From Eptesicus fuscus (taxonomy: Eukaryota; Chordata; Mammalia; Chiroptera; Vespertilionidae), in NCBI RefSeq assembly GCF_027574615.1, contig NC_072475.1, positions 29,253,501-29,317,500 of the forward strand: 64,000 nt of DNA. The letters run 5' to 3'. Below, piece by piece: positions 46,950 through 59,009 of the stretch. The notes below the pieces were generated by a model. It did no database searches. It saw only the letters and a list, made by a program, of their open reading frames with translations, and had not been told where the DNA came from. The position numbers and the translations under genes are program-made. Positions within the stretch are counted from its first letter, which is position 1. Each line of letters opens with the position of its first letter.

Positions 46950-47700
46950 GTTTGGTTGTTGAGAGCCTGCAGATTAATTAAGAACAGATTAACAGGAGAA
47001 AAGTTCATTATTCCTGCATACAGGAGTACTCTATAGGGAGCACCACTATGAAAAGCCTGGGGGTAAAGGCTTATATACCAGCTTAATAAGGGAGGGGGAT
47101 TACTTAAGGCTTCAAAGGATGAGAGGTTCTGATAATGTTTGTTTACACAATGTTTTGTGAATGTCCTGGTATCCAAGGTCAGTTGCATTCTTGACTGGAA
47201 ACCTCTTTGGAGTAGAATGGATGGGTTTGTGGTGAATGACTCCTGTAAATTTTTGTCTCAGTCAGATAGGGAAAGTTTATATAAGATTTTTTTTTTTTTC
47301 ATCTGTAGCTCCTATGTTTTCACTTTGAAGTAATCTTTAAACCATTCTAGTGGGTTGTTAGTGGCTTCATTTCCCCCATGAGGAACTTCTTGGAAAGAAG
47401 CTGAGTTGCTTGCTCTGGAGAGAAGACTCAGGTTAGAAAATGTAAGGTAAGATATCTGAAAAAGGAGAGTAGAGCACAGATTAGAGAAAGGGGGAAATAT
47501 TGATTGTTGGAGAAGACTATAAACCCAATTTCTGAGTCTACAGTGCAGCCAGTCAATATTTTCAACATTGGCTTTGAAGTCTTTTTCCATGGTAGAGTGT
47601 GGATGCCAGTGGAATCTGGTAGATTTCCTAGTTTTAATTTTGAATGTTCTTGGTGATGGCACAGATATCAATGTCATAGTCATGGTTATTTTCTAGAGTA
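46950..47700. repeat. Unclassified dispersed repeat (copy A)
   Basis: Its first 400 bp align by eye with 59010-59420: AACAGGAGAAAA, GGAGTACTCTATAGGGA, AAGGTCAGTTGC, CAGTCAGATAGGGAAAG, TTTCACTTTGAAGTAATCTT. I cannot name the family; an old LTR is plausible. Confidence 0.55.
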
Positions 47701-47738
47701 AAAGGAATTCAGGTGAACTTCCTGAGTACTCCTTAGGG

Positions 47739-47952
47739 CAGTGGTTGGCAAACTCATTAGTCAACAGAGCCAAATATCAACAGTACAACTATTGAAATTT
47801 CTTTTGAGAGCCAAATTTTTTTAAACTTAAAGTTCTTCTAATGCCACTTCTTCAAAATAGACTCGCCCAGGCTGTGGTATTTTGTGGAAGAGCCACACTC
47901 AAAGGGCCAAAGAGCCGCATGTGGCTTGAGAGCCGCGGTTTGCCGACCACTG
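47739..47952. mobile_element. Non-autonomous hAT with perfect 8-bp TSD
   Basis: It starts CAGTGGTTGGCAAACTC and ends GGTTTGCCGACCACTG, inverted ends of about 16 bp. The flanks CCTTAGGG (47731-47738) and CCTTAGGG (47953-47960) match exactly. Low divergence between the ends and a perfect duplication point to recent activity. Confidence 0.96.
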
Positions 47953-48254
47953 CCTTAGGGCATCAACTCCAGGCACAAAGTGATGAGCCTTTTGAAGTTT
48001 ATATCAAAACTTCAAAGCCATAGACTTCTGGGTATTAATTTTGTATCCTGCTACAAGACAACCTAGACTTGTCCCCAGGCTAGTCAGGTTTTAGTTCTCC
48101 ACTCAGGAGGATGGGAGAGAAGTTAGAAATGGTCATTTGGAGGGATGTAGCCAGATAATGAACTAGAATAATGGAGAATTTGGTAAGGACTGACAAAATG
48201 TGTGAGGTGGCAGGATCCAGTCCAATTTACAGATAGATAGCAAAACCTCAAAGA

Positions 48255-48603
48255 CAGCATAAAATTAGAAATCAACTACAATCACAAAAATTCAAACACT
48301 TTGAGGCTGAATAGCATACTATTAAATAATGAGTGGGTTACCAAAGAGATCAAAGAAGAAATAAAAAACATCCTGAAAACAAACAACAATGAAAATACAA
48401 CAATCCAAAATCTTTGGGACACAGTGAAAACAGTCCTGAAAGGGAAGCTCATAGCATTACAGGCCTACCTCAAAAAAACAAGAAAAACTGGTAATAAACC
48501 ATCTAAATCTGCAACTTGAGGAATTAGAAAGAGAGCAACAAGAAAAGCCCAGAGTGAGCAGAACAAAGGAAATAATAAAGATCAGAGCAGAAATAAATGA
48601 CAT

Positions 48604-48653
<50 letters not shown>

Positions 48654-51600
48654 CCAAGAGCTGGTTCTTTGAAAGGATAAACAAGATTGATGAACCTCTA
48701 GCCAGGCTCACCAAGAACCAAAGAGAGAGGACCCAAACAAACAAAATCAGAAATGAAAGAGGCGAAATAACAGCAGACCCCATAGAAATACGAAGAATTG
48801 TAAAAAAAATACTATGAGCAACTCTATTCCAACAAACTGGTCAACCTAGAAGAAATGGACATATTCCTAGAAAAATACTACATTTCAAAACTCAACCAGG
48901 AGGAATCAAAAAATCTGAATAGGCCAATATCTATGGAGGAAATTGAAGCAGTAATCAAAAAACTTCCAACAAATAAAAACCCTGGACCAGATGGCTTCAC
49001 AGTGGAGTTTTATCAAACATGCAAAGAAGAAATAAAACCTATCTTCCTCAGACTATTCAAAAAATTTCAAGAGGAAGGAACACTTCCAAGCTCTTTCTAT
49101 GAAGCCAATATTACCCTAATCCCAAAATCAGATAAAGACAATACAAAGAAAGAATTATAGGCCAATATCCGTCATGAACATAGATGCCAAAATTCTCAAC
49201 AAAATTCTAGCAAATTGAATCCAGCATTGCATTACAAAGATCATGGCCAAGTGGGATTTATTCTGGGGATGCAAGGATGGTACAATATCTGCAAATCAAT
49301 AAAAGTGATACACCACATAAACTGAGAGATCAAAACCATATAATCATATCCATTGATGCAGAAAAAGCATTTGACAAAATCCAACACCCTTTCTTGATAA
49401 AAACTCTCAGCAAGGTGGAAATATAAGGATCAGAACTCAACATAATAAAAGACATATATGACAAACCTACAGCTAACATCATACTCTATGGGCAAAAACT
49501 AAAACCATTTCCCCTAAGAATAGGAACAAGACAAGGATACCCACTCTTACCACTCCTGTTCGACATAGTACTGGAAGTACTAGCCATTGCGATAAGATAA
49601 GAAAAAGAAATAAAAGGCCTCCAAATTGGAAAAGAAGTAAAACTGTCCTTATTCACAAATGACATGATATTGTACATAGAATACCCCAAAGACTATCAAA
49701 AAACTACTAGACTTAGTAAATGAATTTGGCAATGTAGCAGGACAAAATTAACACCCAGAAGTCTGTGGCTTTTCTATACACCAATAATGAACTCACAGAA
49801 AGAGAAACTAAAAAAAGGAATCCCATTTACCATTGCAATAAAAAATTAAGGTACCTAGGAATAAATTTAACCAAGGAGATAAAGGACCTGTACACAATAA
49901 ATTTCAGGACGCTGAGAAAAGAGATAGAAGAAGACATGAACAAATGGAAGAATATACCATGTTCATGATTGGCAGAATCAACATCATTAAAATGTCCATA
50001 CTGCCCAAAGCAATCTATAAATTCAATGCAATCTCCATTAAAATACCAACAGCATACTTCAAAGACCTAAAACAAACTCTCCAAAAATTCATCTGGAATA
50101 AAAAAGACCCCGAATAGCTGCAGCAACCTTGAGAAAGAAGAACAATGTTAGAGGATCACAATACCAGATATCAAGCTATACTACAAAGCCACTGTTCTCA
50201 AACTGCCAGGTATTGGCACAAGAATAGACATATAGACCAGTGGAACAGAACAGAGAACTCAGAAATCGACACAAGCCATTATGTTCAATTAATATTTGAC
50301 AAAGGAGGCATGAACATTCAATAGAGTCAAGACAGTCTCTTCAATAAACGGTGTTGGGAAAATTGGACAGATACTTGCAAAAAAATGAAACTAGACCATC
50401 AACTTACACCATACACAAAAATAAACTCAAAATGGATAAAGGACTTAAAGATAAGATGGGAAACCATAAAAATCTTAGAAGAAGCCATAGGCACCAAAAT
50501 AGCAGACATTTGTCATTGCAATATCTTTACTAATACAGCTCCTAGGACAATGGAAATTAAGGAAAAAAATAAAAAAATGGGACTACATCAAAATAAAAAG
50601 CTTCTGCACAGCAAAAGAAACCATCAACAAAACAACAAGAAAGCCCACTGCATGGGAGAAAATATTTGCCAATGTTATCTCCGATAAGGGTTTAATCTCC
50701 AACATTTACAGGGAACTCATGCAACTTAACAAAAGGAAGATAAACAATCCAATCAAAAAATGGGCAAAGGACCTAAATAGACACTTTTCTAAAAAGGACA
50801 TTCAGAAAGCCAAGAGACATATGAAAACATGCTCAAAGTCACTAATCATCTGAGAGATGCAAATCAAAACAACAATGAGAGATACCATCTCACACCTATC
50901 AGAATGGCTATCATCAACAAATCAACAAATGACAAGTGCTGGAGACGATGCAGAGAAAAAGGAACCCTCCTGCACTGATTGTGGGAATGCAGACTAGTGC
51001 AGCCACTGTGGAAGATAGTATGGAGTTTCCTCAAAAAATTAAAAATGGAACTGCCATTTGACCCAGTAATACCATTTCTAGGAATATATCCCAAGAAAAC
51101 AGAAACACCAATCAGAAAGAACTCATGCACCCCTATGTTCATAGCAGCACAATTTACAAAAGCTAAGATTTAGAAACAGCCTAAATGCCCATCAGCAGAT
51201 GAGTGGATTAGAAAACTGTCATACATCTACACAATGGAATACTACACTGCTATAAAAAAGAAGGTATTCTTACTGTTTGCAACAGCATGGATGGAACTGG
51301 AGAGTATTATGCTAAGTGAAATAAGTCAGTTAGTGACAGAAAAACACTACATGTTCTCACTCATTTGTAGAATATAAGGAACATTATAAACTGATGAACA
51401 AAAGTAGATACAGAGGCAAAGAAGCATCAAATAGACTGTCAAACTACAGCGAGAAGGCTGGGAGGGTTGGGATAGGGGGAAGTAAGAGATCAACCAAAGG
51501 ACTTATATACATGCAGATAAGCATAACTATTGGACACAAAACACTGGGGGTGGGGATGAGGGCATGTGCTGGGGGGTAGGAGAGGCCAGAGAAAGGTCAA

Positions 51601-51670
51601 TGGGAGAAAAAAGGAGGCATATGTACTACTACTTGTAATACTTTAAACAATAAAAAACAAAACAAAACAA
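48255..51670 (+). pseudogene. 5'-truncated L1, disrupted ORF2 and 3' UTR
   Basis: It covers the L1 ORF2 from the region upstream of the reverse transcriptase through the cysteine-rich C-terminus, then the 3' UTR and an AAAAC-rich tail. TSD AAAACCTCAAAGA is perfect at 48242-48254 and 51671-51683 and begins with AAAA, as L1 endonuclease sites do. Recognisable pieces: PGPDGFT (about 48980), the fingers motif, FADD turned into FTND (49652-49663, first catalytic Asp lost), KWKNIPCS (about 49945) and the end near 51350. Frameshifts (one at about 49150) and stops split it. A (TA)n tract at 48606-48652 is an internal expansion. It is not functional. Confidence 0.95.
48606..48652. repeat. (TA)n microsatellite inside L1 ORF2
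   Basis: About 23 TA units lie within the ORF2 frame, encoding a run of alternating Ile and Tyr before the conserved SWFFERINKID segment. The frame is kept across the tract. Confidence 0.95.
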
Positions 51671-51915
51671 AAAACCTCAAAGATCGTATCAGGACTAGGA
51701 CCTGATAATCCACAAGGGTGGGTTATAATTTTCACCTAAAACTTAAAATTTTTCTCTTCAATCATTCCTATTTTAATTAAAAGAATCAAAGTAAGATTAG
51801 TCTTTCTTACAAAATAAATAAGGCTAGTCTTGTTTACAAAACAGACCTGGTTCATTCTATTTGGCCTGATTATTTACATAAGTGTTGCAAGACTGATAAT
51901 TGACCATATAGGTGT

Positions 51916-52141
51916 GGTGTTTTTTTTTAAATGTATTTTCATTGATTTCAGAGATGAAGGGAGAAGGAGAGAAATATAGAAACCATCAATGATGAGAGAG
52001 AATCATTGATCGGCTGCCTTCTGCACGCCCCCTACTGGGGATTGAGCCTGCAATCTGGGCATGTGCCCTTGACTGGAATTGAACCCTGGACCCTTCAGTC
52101 CGCAGGCTGAAGCTCTATCCACTAAGCCAAACCAGCTAGGG
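51916..52141 (-). repeat. Ves SINE
   Basis: Reverse Ves with T-rich tail at left and tRNA head at right (box B complement GGAATTGAACC). Flanks TGACCATATAGGTGT (51901-51915) and TGAACATATAGGTGT (52142-52156) differ by one base. Confidence 0.94.
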
Positions 52142-52159
52142 TGAACATATAGGTGTTTT

Positions 52160-53755
52160 TAAAACTTGCTGCTGGAACTTTTATAAAGAATCTCAGATTG
52201 GACTAAAACCTCCCAAGGCTAAGAAGCCTCACCAAAAACTTGTCACTAGGCTTCACCTGTAGTCTAGATTTTAGTGAATTCCTTTGTTCTCAAGGTTTTT
52301 AAAATATCCCCATTCCTAGCCTGCTGGAAGTGACCTTCCTTATGCACCTGTAAGGCTTGAACCCTATATGCCAGGTACCAGGCCAGTTTTCCCAAGAGGG
52401 CTTTGTAAGCATTGGCTCCATGAAGTCAACCATAGTTCCTTCAAACTGTCTGATATGTCATTTAAATGTCATTTTAAAATATGACATTCCAGTCAAAGCC
52501 TTGGTTATATAACCAATGTTTCCAATTATGTCCTGTTACAAGGAGGTCAGATTCTTATCATATTTATGCAAATAACTAGATTGTCATGGGAAATAAGAAT
52601 ACCTAATGAGAGTTTCTGAATTCCAAAGGGATTAGGCAGGGAGAAAAATATACATGTTTAAATGTTTCCTTTCTGTTTACAGAAGTGTAATTTATAACAC
52701 CATAAATTATAGGTAATTTATGTACATTATAGATAGCTTGAGAGAAAAGAAAAAGGGTGTTTTTAAGTTCAGCAGAAATATTCCAAACAAAAGCCATTAT
52801 CATCTTTTCTCAGTTCATTCAGTCCCATGTAATTCTCATTCTGCTTGATCTCGGGTTGGTTGTTTCATGAACCTATCAGCTTCTCCACTAGAATTCTGGA
52901 AATCCTAACTTATTTCAGTGGTATGATCTAAAGTTATTTGAGCAATGTAATTACAAGCCTGTTCCCTAGAGTGCCTGCCATAGTCCTTTCTCATGGGACG
53001 TTGAGAATGTTCCTTTTCGTTGAAGATAAAACACTGTGGCCTATAGCTGATTGCAAAAGTTTTCAGGAACGCATCAGTAAAATAGGATCTGTGGCTGACA
53101 AAAGACTTCAAGTAGCTGTGGTTAAAGATCTGATGAGAGTTCATCATAAAAGCAATGCAATTGAAAAATCATTTGGTTGTTTCTGTGACATACAATATTT
53201 TGAGAGGAAAACTGGAGATAAGACTAATAACATTTATTATTGTTTCCTAATATCAGGCATAATAGTACGAGGTCATATCATAGACAGCGAGGGCATTCAC
53301 AGATCTCTCGGAACTTCATACAATTTCTGAATATGTATGTGAACAATATTTACCCATACTCATATAACTTAGGGAAAGCCAAGCCTCTCTCTTTATTTGA
53401 CAATGCTTTTCATGCGATTCAACATACCTGGTTAATTTTTAACATCTCTCTTTTTATAAGGTAAAGAACAGGTCCTTTGAGATTTTACATGAGAGTAATT
53501 TCCTTTGTAAAGGAAATTTCAAAGTCGGTTCAAGATCAAGATTTTATTTAGGGTTTGATTTTTAGAAGGCAAAATATCAAAGATAACAGAATGTCAAAAT
53601 GTTTGAATACTTGATTAAATAGGGTCCCATGTAATTATGAAACAATACTTAGTTATCTATTCAACAAAGTGACAATAAAGGGTTGTAAAAGTAATAATAG
53701 AAAGTAACATGTATATAAAGAAAACTTAGCTTTTTCAATAGAGAGAAGACTGGGT
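52160..53755. other. Unassigned sequence with a 130-codon frame
   Basis: The plus-strand frame 52938-53330 (start MSNVITSLF, core KIGSVADKRLQVAVVKDLMR) and the opposite 80-codon frame at 52905-53147 (core SYFTDAFLKTFAISYRPQ) are the most protein-like in the window outside transposons. I cannot assign either. They may belong to a decayed old transposon. No start context, promoter or splice pattern supports a gene. Confidence 0.3.
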
Positions 53756-53756
53756 T

Positions 53757-53778
53757 CTCTCTCTCTCTCTCTCTCTCC
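53757..53778. repeat. (TC)n microsatellite
   Basis: About ten CT dinucleotides at the end of the HAL1-like element. Confidence 0.95.
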
Positions 53779-54830
53779 CCTAAATATTTATTGTTAAGAT
53801 TATTACAGATGTCCCTCTTTTTTCCCCCATAGCCCCCCTCCACCTGGTTCCTGCCCTGTCCCAGGCCTTTACCACCCTATTGTCTGTGTCCGTAGGTAAT
53901 GCATATAAGATCTTTGTTTAATATCTTCCTTAATCTCTTTCTGCCCCCACACCCGCTTCCCTCTGAGAATCCTCAGTCTGTTCCATTTCTATGCCCCTGA
54001 ATCTATTTTATTCACCAGTTTATTCCGTTCATTAGATTTCTTATTCATTTATTTTTATTTTTAGATTCAATATGTTGATAGGAATGTATTTGTTGCCATT
54101 TTGTTGTTCATCTTTTTTCTTTTCTTTTTCTTCTTCCTCCTCTTAAAGAATACCCTTCAACATTTCATATAATACTAGTTTGGTGGTGATGAACTCCTTT
54201 AGCATTTTCTTGTTTGTGAAGCTCTTTATCTGACCTTCAATTCTAAATGATAGCTTTGCTGGGTAGAGTAATTTTTGTTGTAGATCTTTGCTATTTATCA
54301 CTCTGAATATTTCTTGCCACTCCCTTCTGGCCTGCATAGTTTCTGTTGAGAAATCAGCTGACAGTCATACGGGCATTCCCTTGTAGGTAACTAATTGCTT
54401 TACTCTTGCTACTTTTAAGATTCTCTCTTTGTCTTTAACCCTTGGCATTTTAATTATGATGTGTCTTGGTGTGGTCCTCTTTGGATTCCTCTTGTTTGGG
54501 ATCCTGGGCTGGAGGTCTGGTATGGGGCTGGGATCCCTTGCTCCTCATGGCCGACTTTGTAGAGATTATCTCCTTCCCAATTAAAAAAGTGGCCCACATT
54601 GGTGCTGGACCAGCCCGTTCAGCACCTCTGCACCTCCTACCAGTCTCAGTGTGCTTTCTTCTTTACTTCTCTAGTTGTAGGCCTTCCATTCAGCTAGCTT
54701 TCCAGTTGTTCTGGATGATGGTTTTTCTGTATTTTAGTTGTAATTTTGATGTGGTTGTGGGAGCTGGTGAGTACAGGTGTTTACTCATGCCCCTACTTTC
54801 AAATCTCTCACTGCGTTCTCTTAAGTAGTC
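53775..54830 (-). pseudogene. HAL1-like (half-L1) element, ORF1 end then 3' UTR
   Basis: The minus strand of 54143-54480 encodes the C-terminal half of L1 ORF1p: ADFSTETMQARREWQEIFRV, then LLYPAKLSFRIEGQIKSF, then KEFITTKLVLYEMLKG. It runs directly into an L1-type 3' UTR (CGGACACAGACAATAGGGTG on the minus strand), without ORF2. ORF1 followed at once by a 3' UTR is the layout of half-L1 (HAL1) elements. A deleted ordinary L1 is the alternative. Decayed 5' sequence extends to about 54830. Confidence 0.7.
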
Positions 54831-55024
54831 CAGAACTTGAAGGCAACAAAGGAAATTACTCTCATGAGACACAGCATCTTTGTTTATTAGGCAGATTACA
54901 ATCCCTTATTAAGAGCAAACCAATAGCCCAAGAAAACTTTGTCATTTTAATAGAGAAAACCAAACTCTAGTTTTGCATTAAGAAACTGTTAATACTAAAG
55001 CTCATTAAAAAATAGAACCCATAA

Positions 55025-55235
55025 CCCAGCCTGTGGCATGGCTCATTGGTTGAGCGTCAACCTATGAACCAGGATATCATGGTTCTATTCCTGGTCAGGG
55101 TATATGCCCAGGTTGCCGGCTTGATCCCTGGTGTGAGGCATGCAGGAGGCAGTCAATAAATGATTCTCTGTCATCATTGAGGTTTCTATCTCTCTCTCCC
55201 TCTTTCTTTCACTCTGAAATCAATAAAACTATTTT
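55025..55235 (+). repeat. Ves-family SINE
   Basis: Forward: GTGGCATGGCTCATTGGTTG (box A region), GGTTCTATTCC (box B with one change), Ves body and A-rich tail. The flanking AATAGAACCCATAA and AATAAAACCTATAA form a diverged duplication. Confidence 0.88.
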
Positions 55236-55386
55236 AAAAAATAAAACCTATAAATAAATCCATCCAACCTTAGCTGGCTTTGACCATTCAATATACTAGT
55301 AACATTCCTTTTCTGCAAACCTCTACAACTTTCTTTTTTTGAGTTTAAGTTTTAATTTTCTTTTTATTATTTTTTAATTGAATTTA

Positions 55387-55836
55387 CTAGAGGCCCGGTG
55401 CATGAAAATTCATGCACTCGGGAGGTGGGATTGTCCCTCAGCCCAGCCTGCACCCTCTTGCAGTCCGGGAGCTCCGCGATCGATTGCCCCACAGAGGAAG
55501 GCCTGGCCACAGTGCCACCAGCCAGGTAGCCCTGGCCTCCCTCTTTGGGACAATTGATCATGGAGCCCCCCTGATTGATCGCCCCACAGAGGGTGGCCTG
55601 GGCCTCTCTCTTTGGGGTGATCATGGAGCCCCCCAATTGATCACCATGCCAGCTGGTGGCCTGGGCTTCCCTCAGCGGGGCTATCCTTGGGCGATGGCCA
55701 GGCACCCTGATCAATGGCATCGCACCCGCCTTGCCTGGCCTGGCGCCAGTATGTGTCATAGCATGATCGTCTGGACGGTCGTTCTGCTGTTCGGTCGTTC
55801 GGTTGATTTGCATATTACATTTTTATTATTATAGTT
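55387..55836 (-). mobile_element. Helitron, reverse orientation
   Basis: Left: reverse CTAG and the hairpin TGCATGAAAATTCATGCA. Right: minus-strand 5' end TAATAATAAAAATGTAATAT followed by GCAAATCAACCGAACGACCG. The interior alternates GATCGCCCCACAGAGG-type units. Frames of 140 and 148 codons on opposite strands are compositional. Confidence 0.9.
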
Positions 55837-55889
55837 TTTTATCATTAGTAACTGTTCAGGAATGAATGTAACTATTATGCTTTCTACCC

Positions 55890-56262
55890 CCCACCCCCCA
55901 TTATTATGTTCAAGTCCTCACTTCCAATGTAAGTATATTTGGAGGTAGGGTCTTTAAGGAGGTTATTTAGGTTAAATGAGGTTTTAAGGGTGAGGCCCAA
56001 ATCTGACAAAACTTGTGTCCTTATAGGAAGAGGAAGGGATACAAGAGACTTCTGTGTGTGTGTGTGTGTGTGCGCGTGCGCGCATACACAGAGGAAAGGT
56101 TATGTGAGGACACTGTGAGAAGGCAACTGTCTAAAAGGCAGAAGAGAGGCCTCAATCAAGCAGATGTCACCTTGATCTTGGACTGAGTGTCTCTAGAAGT
56201 ATAAGAAAATAAATGTCTGTAGTATCTTGTTATGACAGCCTGAGCTGATTAATACAGAAGAC
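55890..56262 (+). repeat. MLT1-type LTR (ERVL-MaLR)
   Basis: AAGTCCTCACTTCCAATGTA, TTTGGAGGTAGGGTCTTTAA, GTGTCCTTATAGGAAGAGGA, CACCTTGATCTTGGACTGAG and ATAAATGTCTGTAGTATCTT appear in the order of MLT1 LTRs. A (TG)n tract at 56053-56080 expanded inside it. There is no internal region, so it is a solo LTR. Confidence 0.85.
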
Positions 56263-56264
56263 TT

Positions 56265-58210
56265 TCACAGAGAAAACTAGGAAGTGGACAGTTGTAAATT
56301 ATCTGTCATATGCCAGCATTTTGTAGCAGATTAGCAAAATTGATGAATTTTAAAGATATATGCTTCATTATAGTAAAGTTTCTTATTGTGGTAAAAAGAC
56401 TATGTTTCTTTACAGGCTCATAGCTTTAGCCTCTCTGCACCATATAAAAATAAGGAGCCAAAATATATATATATATATACTTTAACTTACGCTTAATAAT
56501 GAAAGTATCAACACTTGCTCTTATTTATAAATGATTTAGCTATTTAATGAATTGCTATTATTTAATTTAGCCTCACTTTAGGGCTACAAGTTCTCAAAAA
56601 GATCTTAGAAACTATTTTTTTAGGTAGACACATTATAAAATGTTATTATTATTGAAATAAAGTTTTCAAAATAATGACTCAATTTAATTCAAATAAAATC
56701 CATTACTTTTATACTTTTAAACATCTAGTAGATATACTTGCTTATTTGACTAGTAAACCCAGGTAAAATAAAACATATGCTTGTATTACACTTAATGAAG
56801 ATATACCTATTTTTATCAGAACAAAAATAATATTACATCAGTCTTATTTGCCAAAGATTTACCCAAATCGTATAGATTTGAAAAACATTTGGATTAGTTT
56901 CTATACTTCTGGGAGGTTTAAGAATATTTAATTTACATATGAGCTTTTTTACTCTAAGCCAATTAGAATAGAGTTCCTTTAAGGAATGCTATATATTAAT
57001 TTGGTAATACAATGCAGTGATAGGAAAATGCCAGATATCATAACCTAGAACAAACATAAACATACAGAGAGATGCAAAGAAGAACTTACGGCTTTCATTC
57101 TAAAATTTTAGCCCTGCGTTAGGCATAGCATAGTAATGCAAAATTCAGTGGTTTATGTAAGAGTTAGTTCTTGTCTTTGCCCTGCTTTATATTTTTATCC
57201 CAATGGATGTTTCTGGCAGATAGGACAAGTTGTTATCTCCTCAATATGAGAGCAAAAGCTTTTTACCAATATTTACAGGGAATATTGTTAAGGTCTTCTT
57301 TTGCCCTGATATGCAATCTTATGGAGGGGCAGAAGTTTGAGTGACTTCTGTTTGCTCTTTGATTTTGTTATGGTAGTGTTTTAGGCTACCCATGATACTT
57401 TTTATGTCCTTTCAGTTTGATCCTTCTATAGGTACCAATAGGACATTTGTTTACAATGAGAGCACTATAAAAATCCTTTAATTTAAAAGTCAAAGAATCC
57501 ATCATCTGGCCATTGACAATTAGGATCCATATACCCATTCCTAATGGGACTCAAACCAATAAACTTCTTATGGCTTATCATGAACTCAGCAGGCATCTGT
57601 GAAGAGGGTGCAGAGGTGCAGCTCCCATAATCCAAAAATCATTCCCACCTACAGCTGAAAAGAAGAAAACCAAGTTGTCATGGGCAGTAAGAATGCTTAG
57701 TTGCAGTACTCCCACAAAGTGATGGCCCTCCAAGCACAGACCTGCTAATCTGTGATACCAGGTGGGTGATACTGACATGGGAAGTCTCAGAAAAGAGATG
57801 AAAAGAGTCATGTAGGTTGAGACCCTTTAGGATTTAGACTTAGATGACCTCTCTGAGATTTGACAACAGTTGACAGAAAGTTTTGCTCATGCCCCTTATG
57901 TCTCAGGCCGCTCACCCTAATGTTGGCCATCTCTGTGCTCAAACCCGATGATCCGTGCCCCCTGGCAGGCAGAAGACCAGAGAAAGAGCGTGCTCTCTCT
58001 GGTTCCAAGTCAAGCTCTCAGGACACAACAATGAGACAGAAGGAGAAACTCATCTGGTTTTATGAGTTTGGTGATTCATAGCAAATTTGTCCAAGCAGAC
58101 ACTAGTGCCATGAAAACCAAAAACTCGCCAGTCTGTGAGGCCGGCTCAAACATCAGGCTTGTGGGAGCCAAGCTTATGTTCCATCCTGTGATTCTCCTTC
58201 TTATGACAAG
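56265..58210. other. Unique, AT-rich then mixed sequence
   Basis: 56300-57500 is AT-rich without repeats I recognise, apart from a short (TA)n at 56463-56479. 57570-58080 is a little more GC-rich with short overlapping frames of no recognisable family. Confidence 0.35.
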
Positions 58211-58218
58211 CAACATTT

Positions 58219-58437
58219 GTTAAAAAAAATATTTTTATTGATTTTAGAGAGGAAGGGGAAGGGATAGAGAGATAGAAACATCAATGATGAGAGAGAATCA
58301 TTGATCGGCTGTCTCCTGCACGCCCCCAACTGGGGATCGAGCCCACAAACCCAGGCATGTGCCCTTGGCTGGTATCAAACCTTGGACCATTCAGTCCGCA
58401 GGCCGATGCTCTATCCACTGAGCCAAACTGGCTAGGG
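58219..58437 (-). repeat. Ves SINE
   Basis: Reverse Ves with TATTTTTATTGATTTTAGAG near the tail and the tRNA head ending GCCAAACTGGCTAGGG. The flanks CAAGCAACATTT and CAAGCACCACTT are a probable duplication. Confidence 0.92.
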
Positions 58438-58454
58438 CAAGCACCACTTTTTTA

Positions 58455-58640
58455 TTTTTTAGTTTACCTTTATTTTTTAAGGTATTACAGATGTCCCTTG
58501 TTTTTTCCCCCATTGACCCCCTCCACCTCGCACCTGCCCCTCCCAGGCCTTCACCACACTATAGTCTATGTCCATGGGCTATGCCTATATGCATATAAGT
58601 TCTCAGGTTAATCTCTCCCCAATTCCCCCAACCCCACAAC
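58455..58640 (-). mobile_element. L1/HAL1-type 3' UTR fragment
   Basis: Antisense copy of the same 3' UTR seen at 53.8-54.0 kb: GTATTACAGATGTCCCTTGT, CCCCCATTGACCCCCTCCAC, TCTATGTCCATGGGCTATGC. Confidence 0.7.
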
Positions 58641-59009
58641 ACTTTTAGACAGCACAACACAAAACAGTAATAAAAACACAGTGACAGAGAGAACACAATG
58701 GCTGTCCCTGGGAGATCCAAACCAGAATCACAATTCCCAAAAGACTAGTTCTAACAAAAATTGTTCTCCTGTACATCTAAATTTTGGAATTTTCTTTTTG
58801 AAAATGTGAAAAACTCTTACCATTTTTGCTGAACTGGATCCCAAGCAGAGATCTGGGAGTCTGACCAGTAAGAAAGCTTAAGCCAGCTTGGTCAGAGTTC
58901 CAAGAGCTCAGCTGCAGTCTCCAGAATGAGTGAGGATTTCTGACCATCCCATCCTTGTTGCTAACATTGCGGGGAGGAAAGTCTTTTTCTGTACCAATTT
59001 AGGTTTGAA

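Noticed and set aside
46260..51670. One L1 interrupted by the repeats at 46.9-48.2 kb
   Set aside because: Both parts share ATTAGAAATCAAC near the break, but the right part has its own perfect duplication at 48242 and 51671 and is less decayed, so they are separate insertions.
55367..55834. Overlapping 148- and 140-codon frames on opposite strands
   Set aside because: Both coincide with the Helitron at 55387-55836 and consist of repeated GC-rich units.
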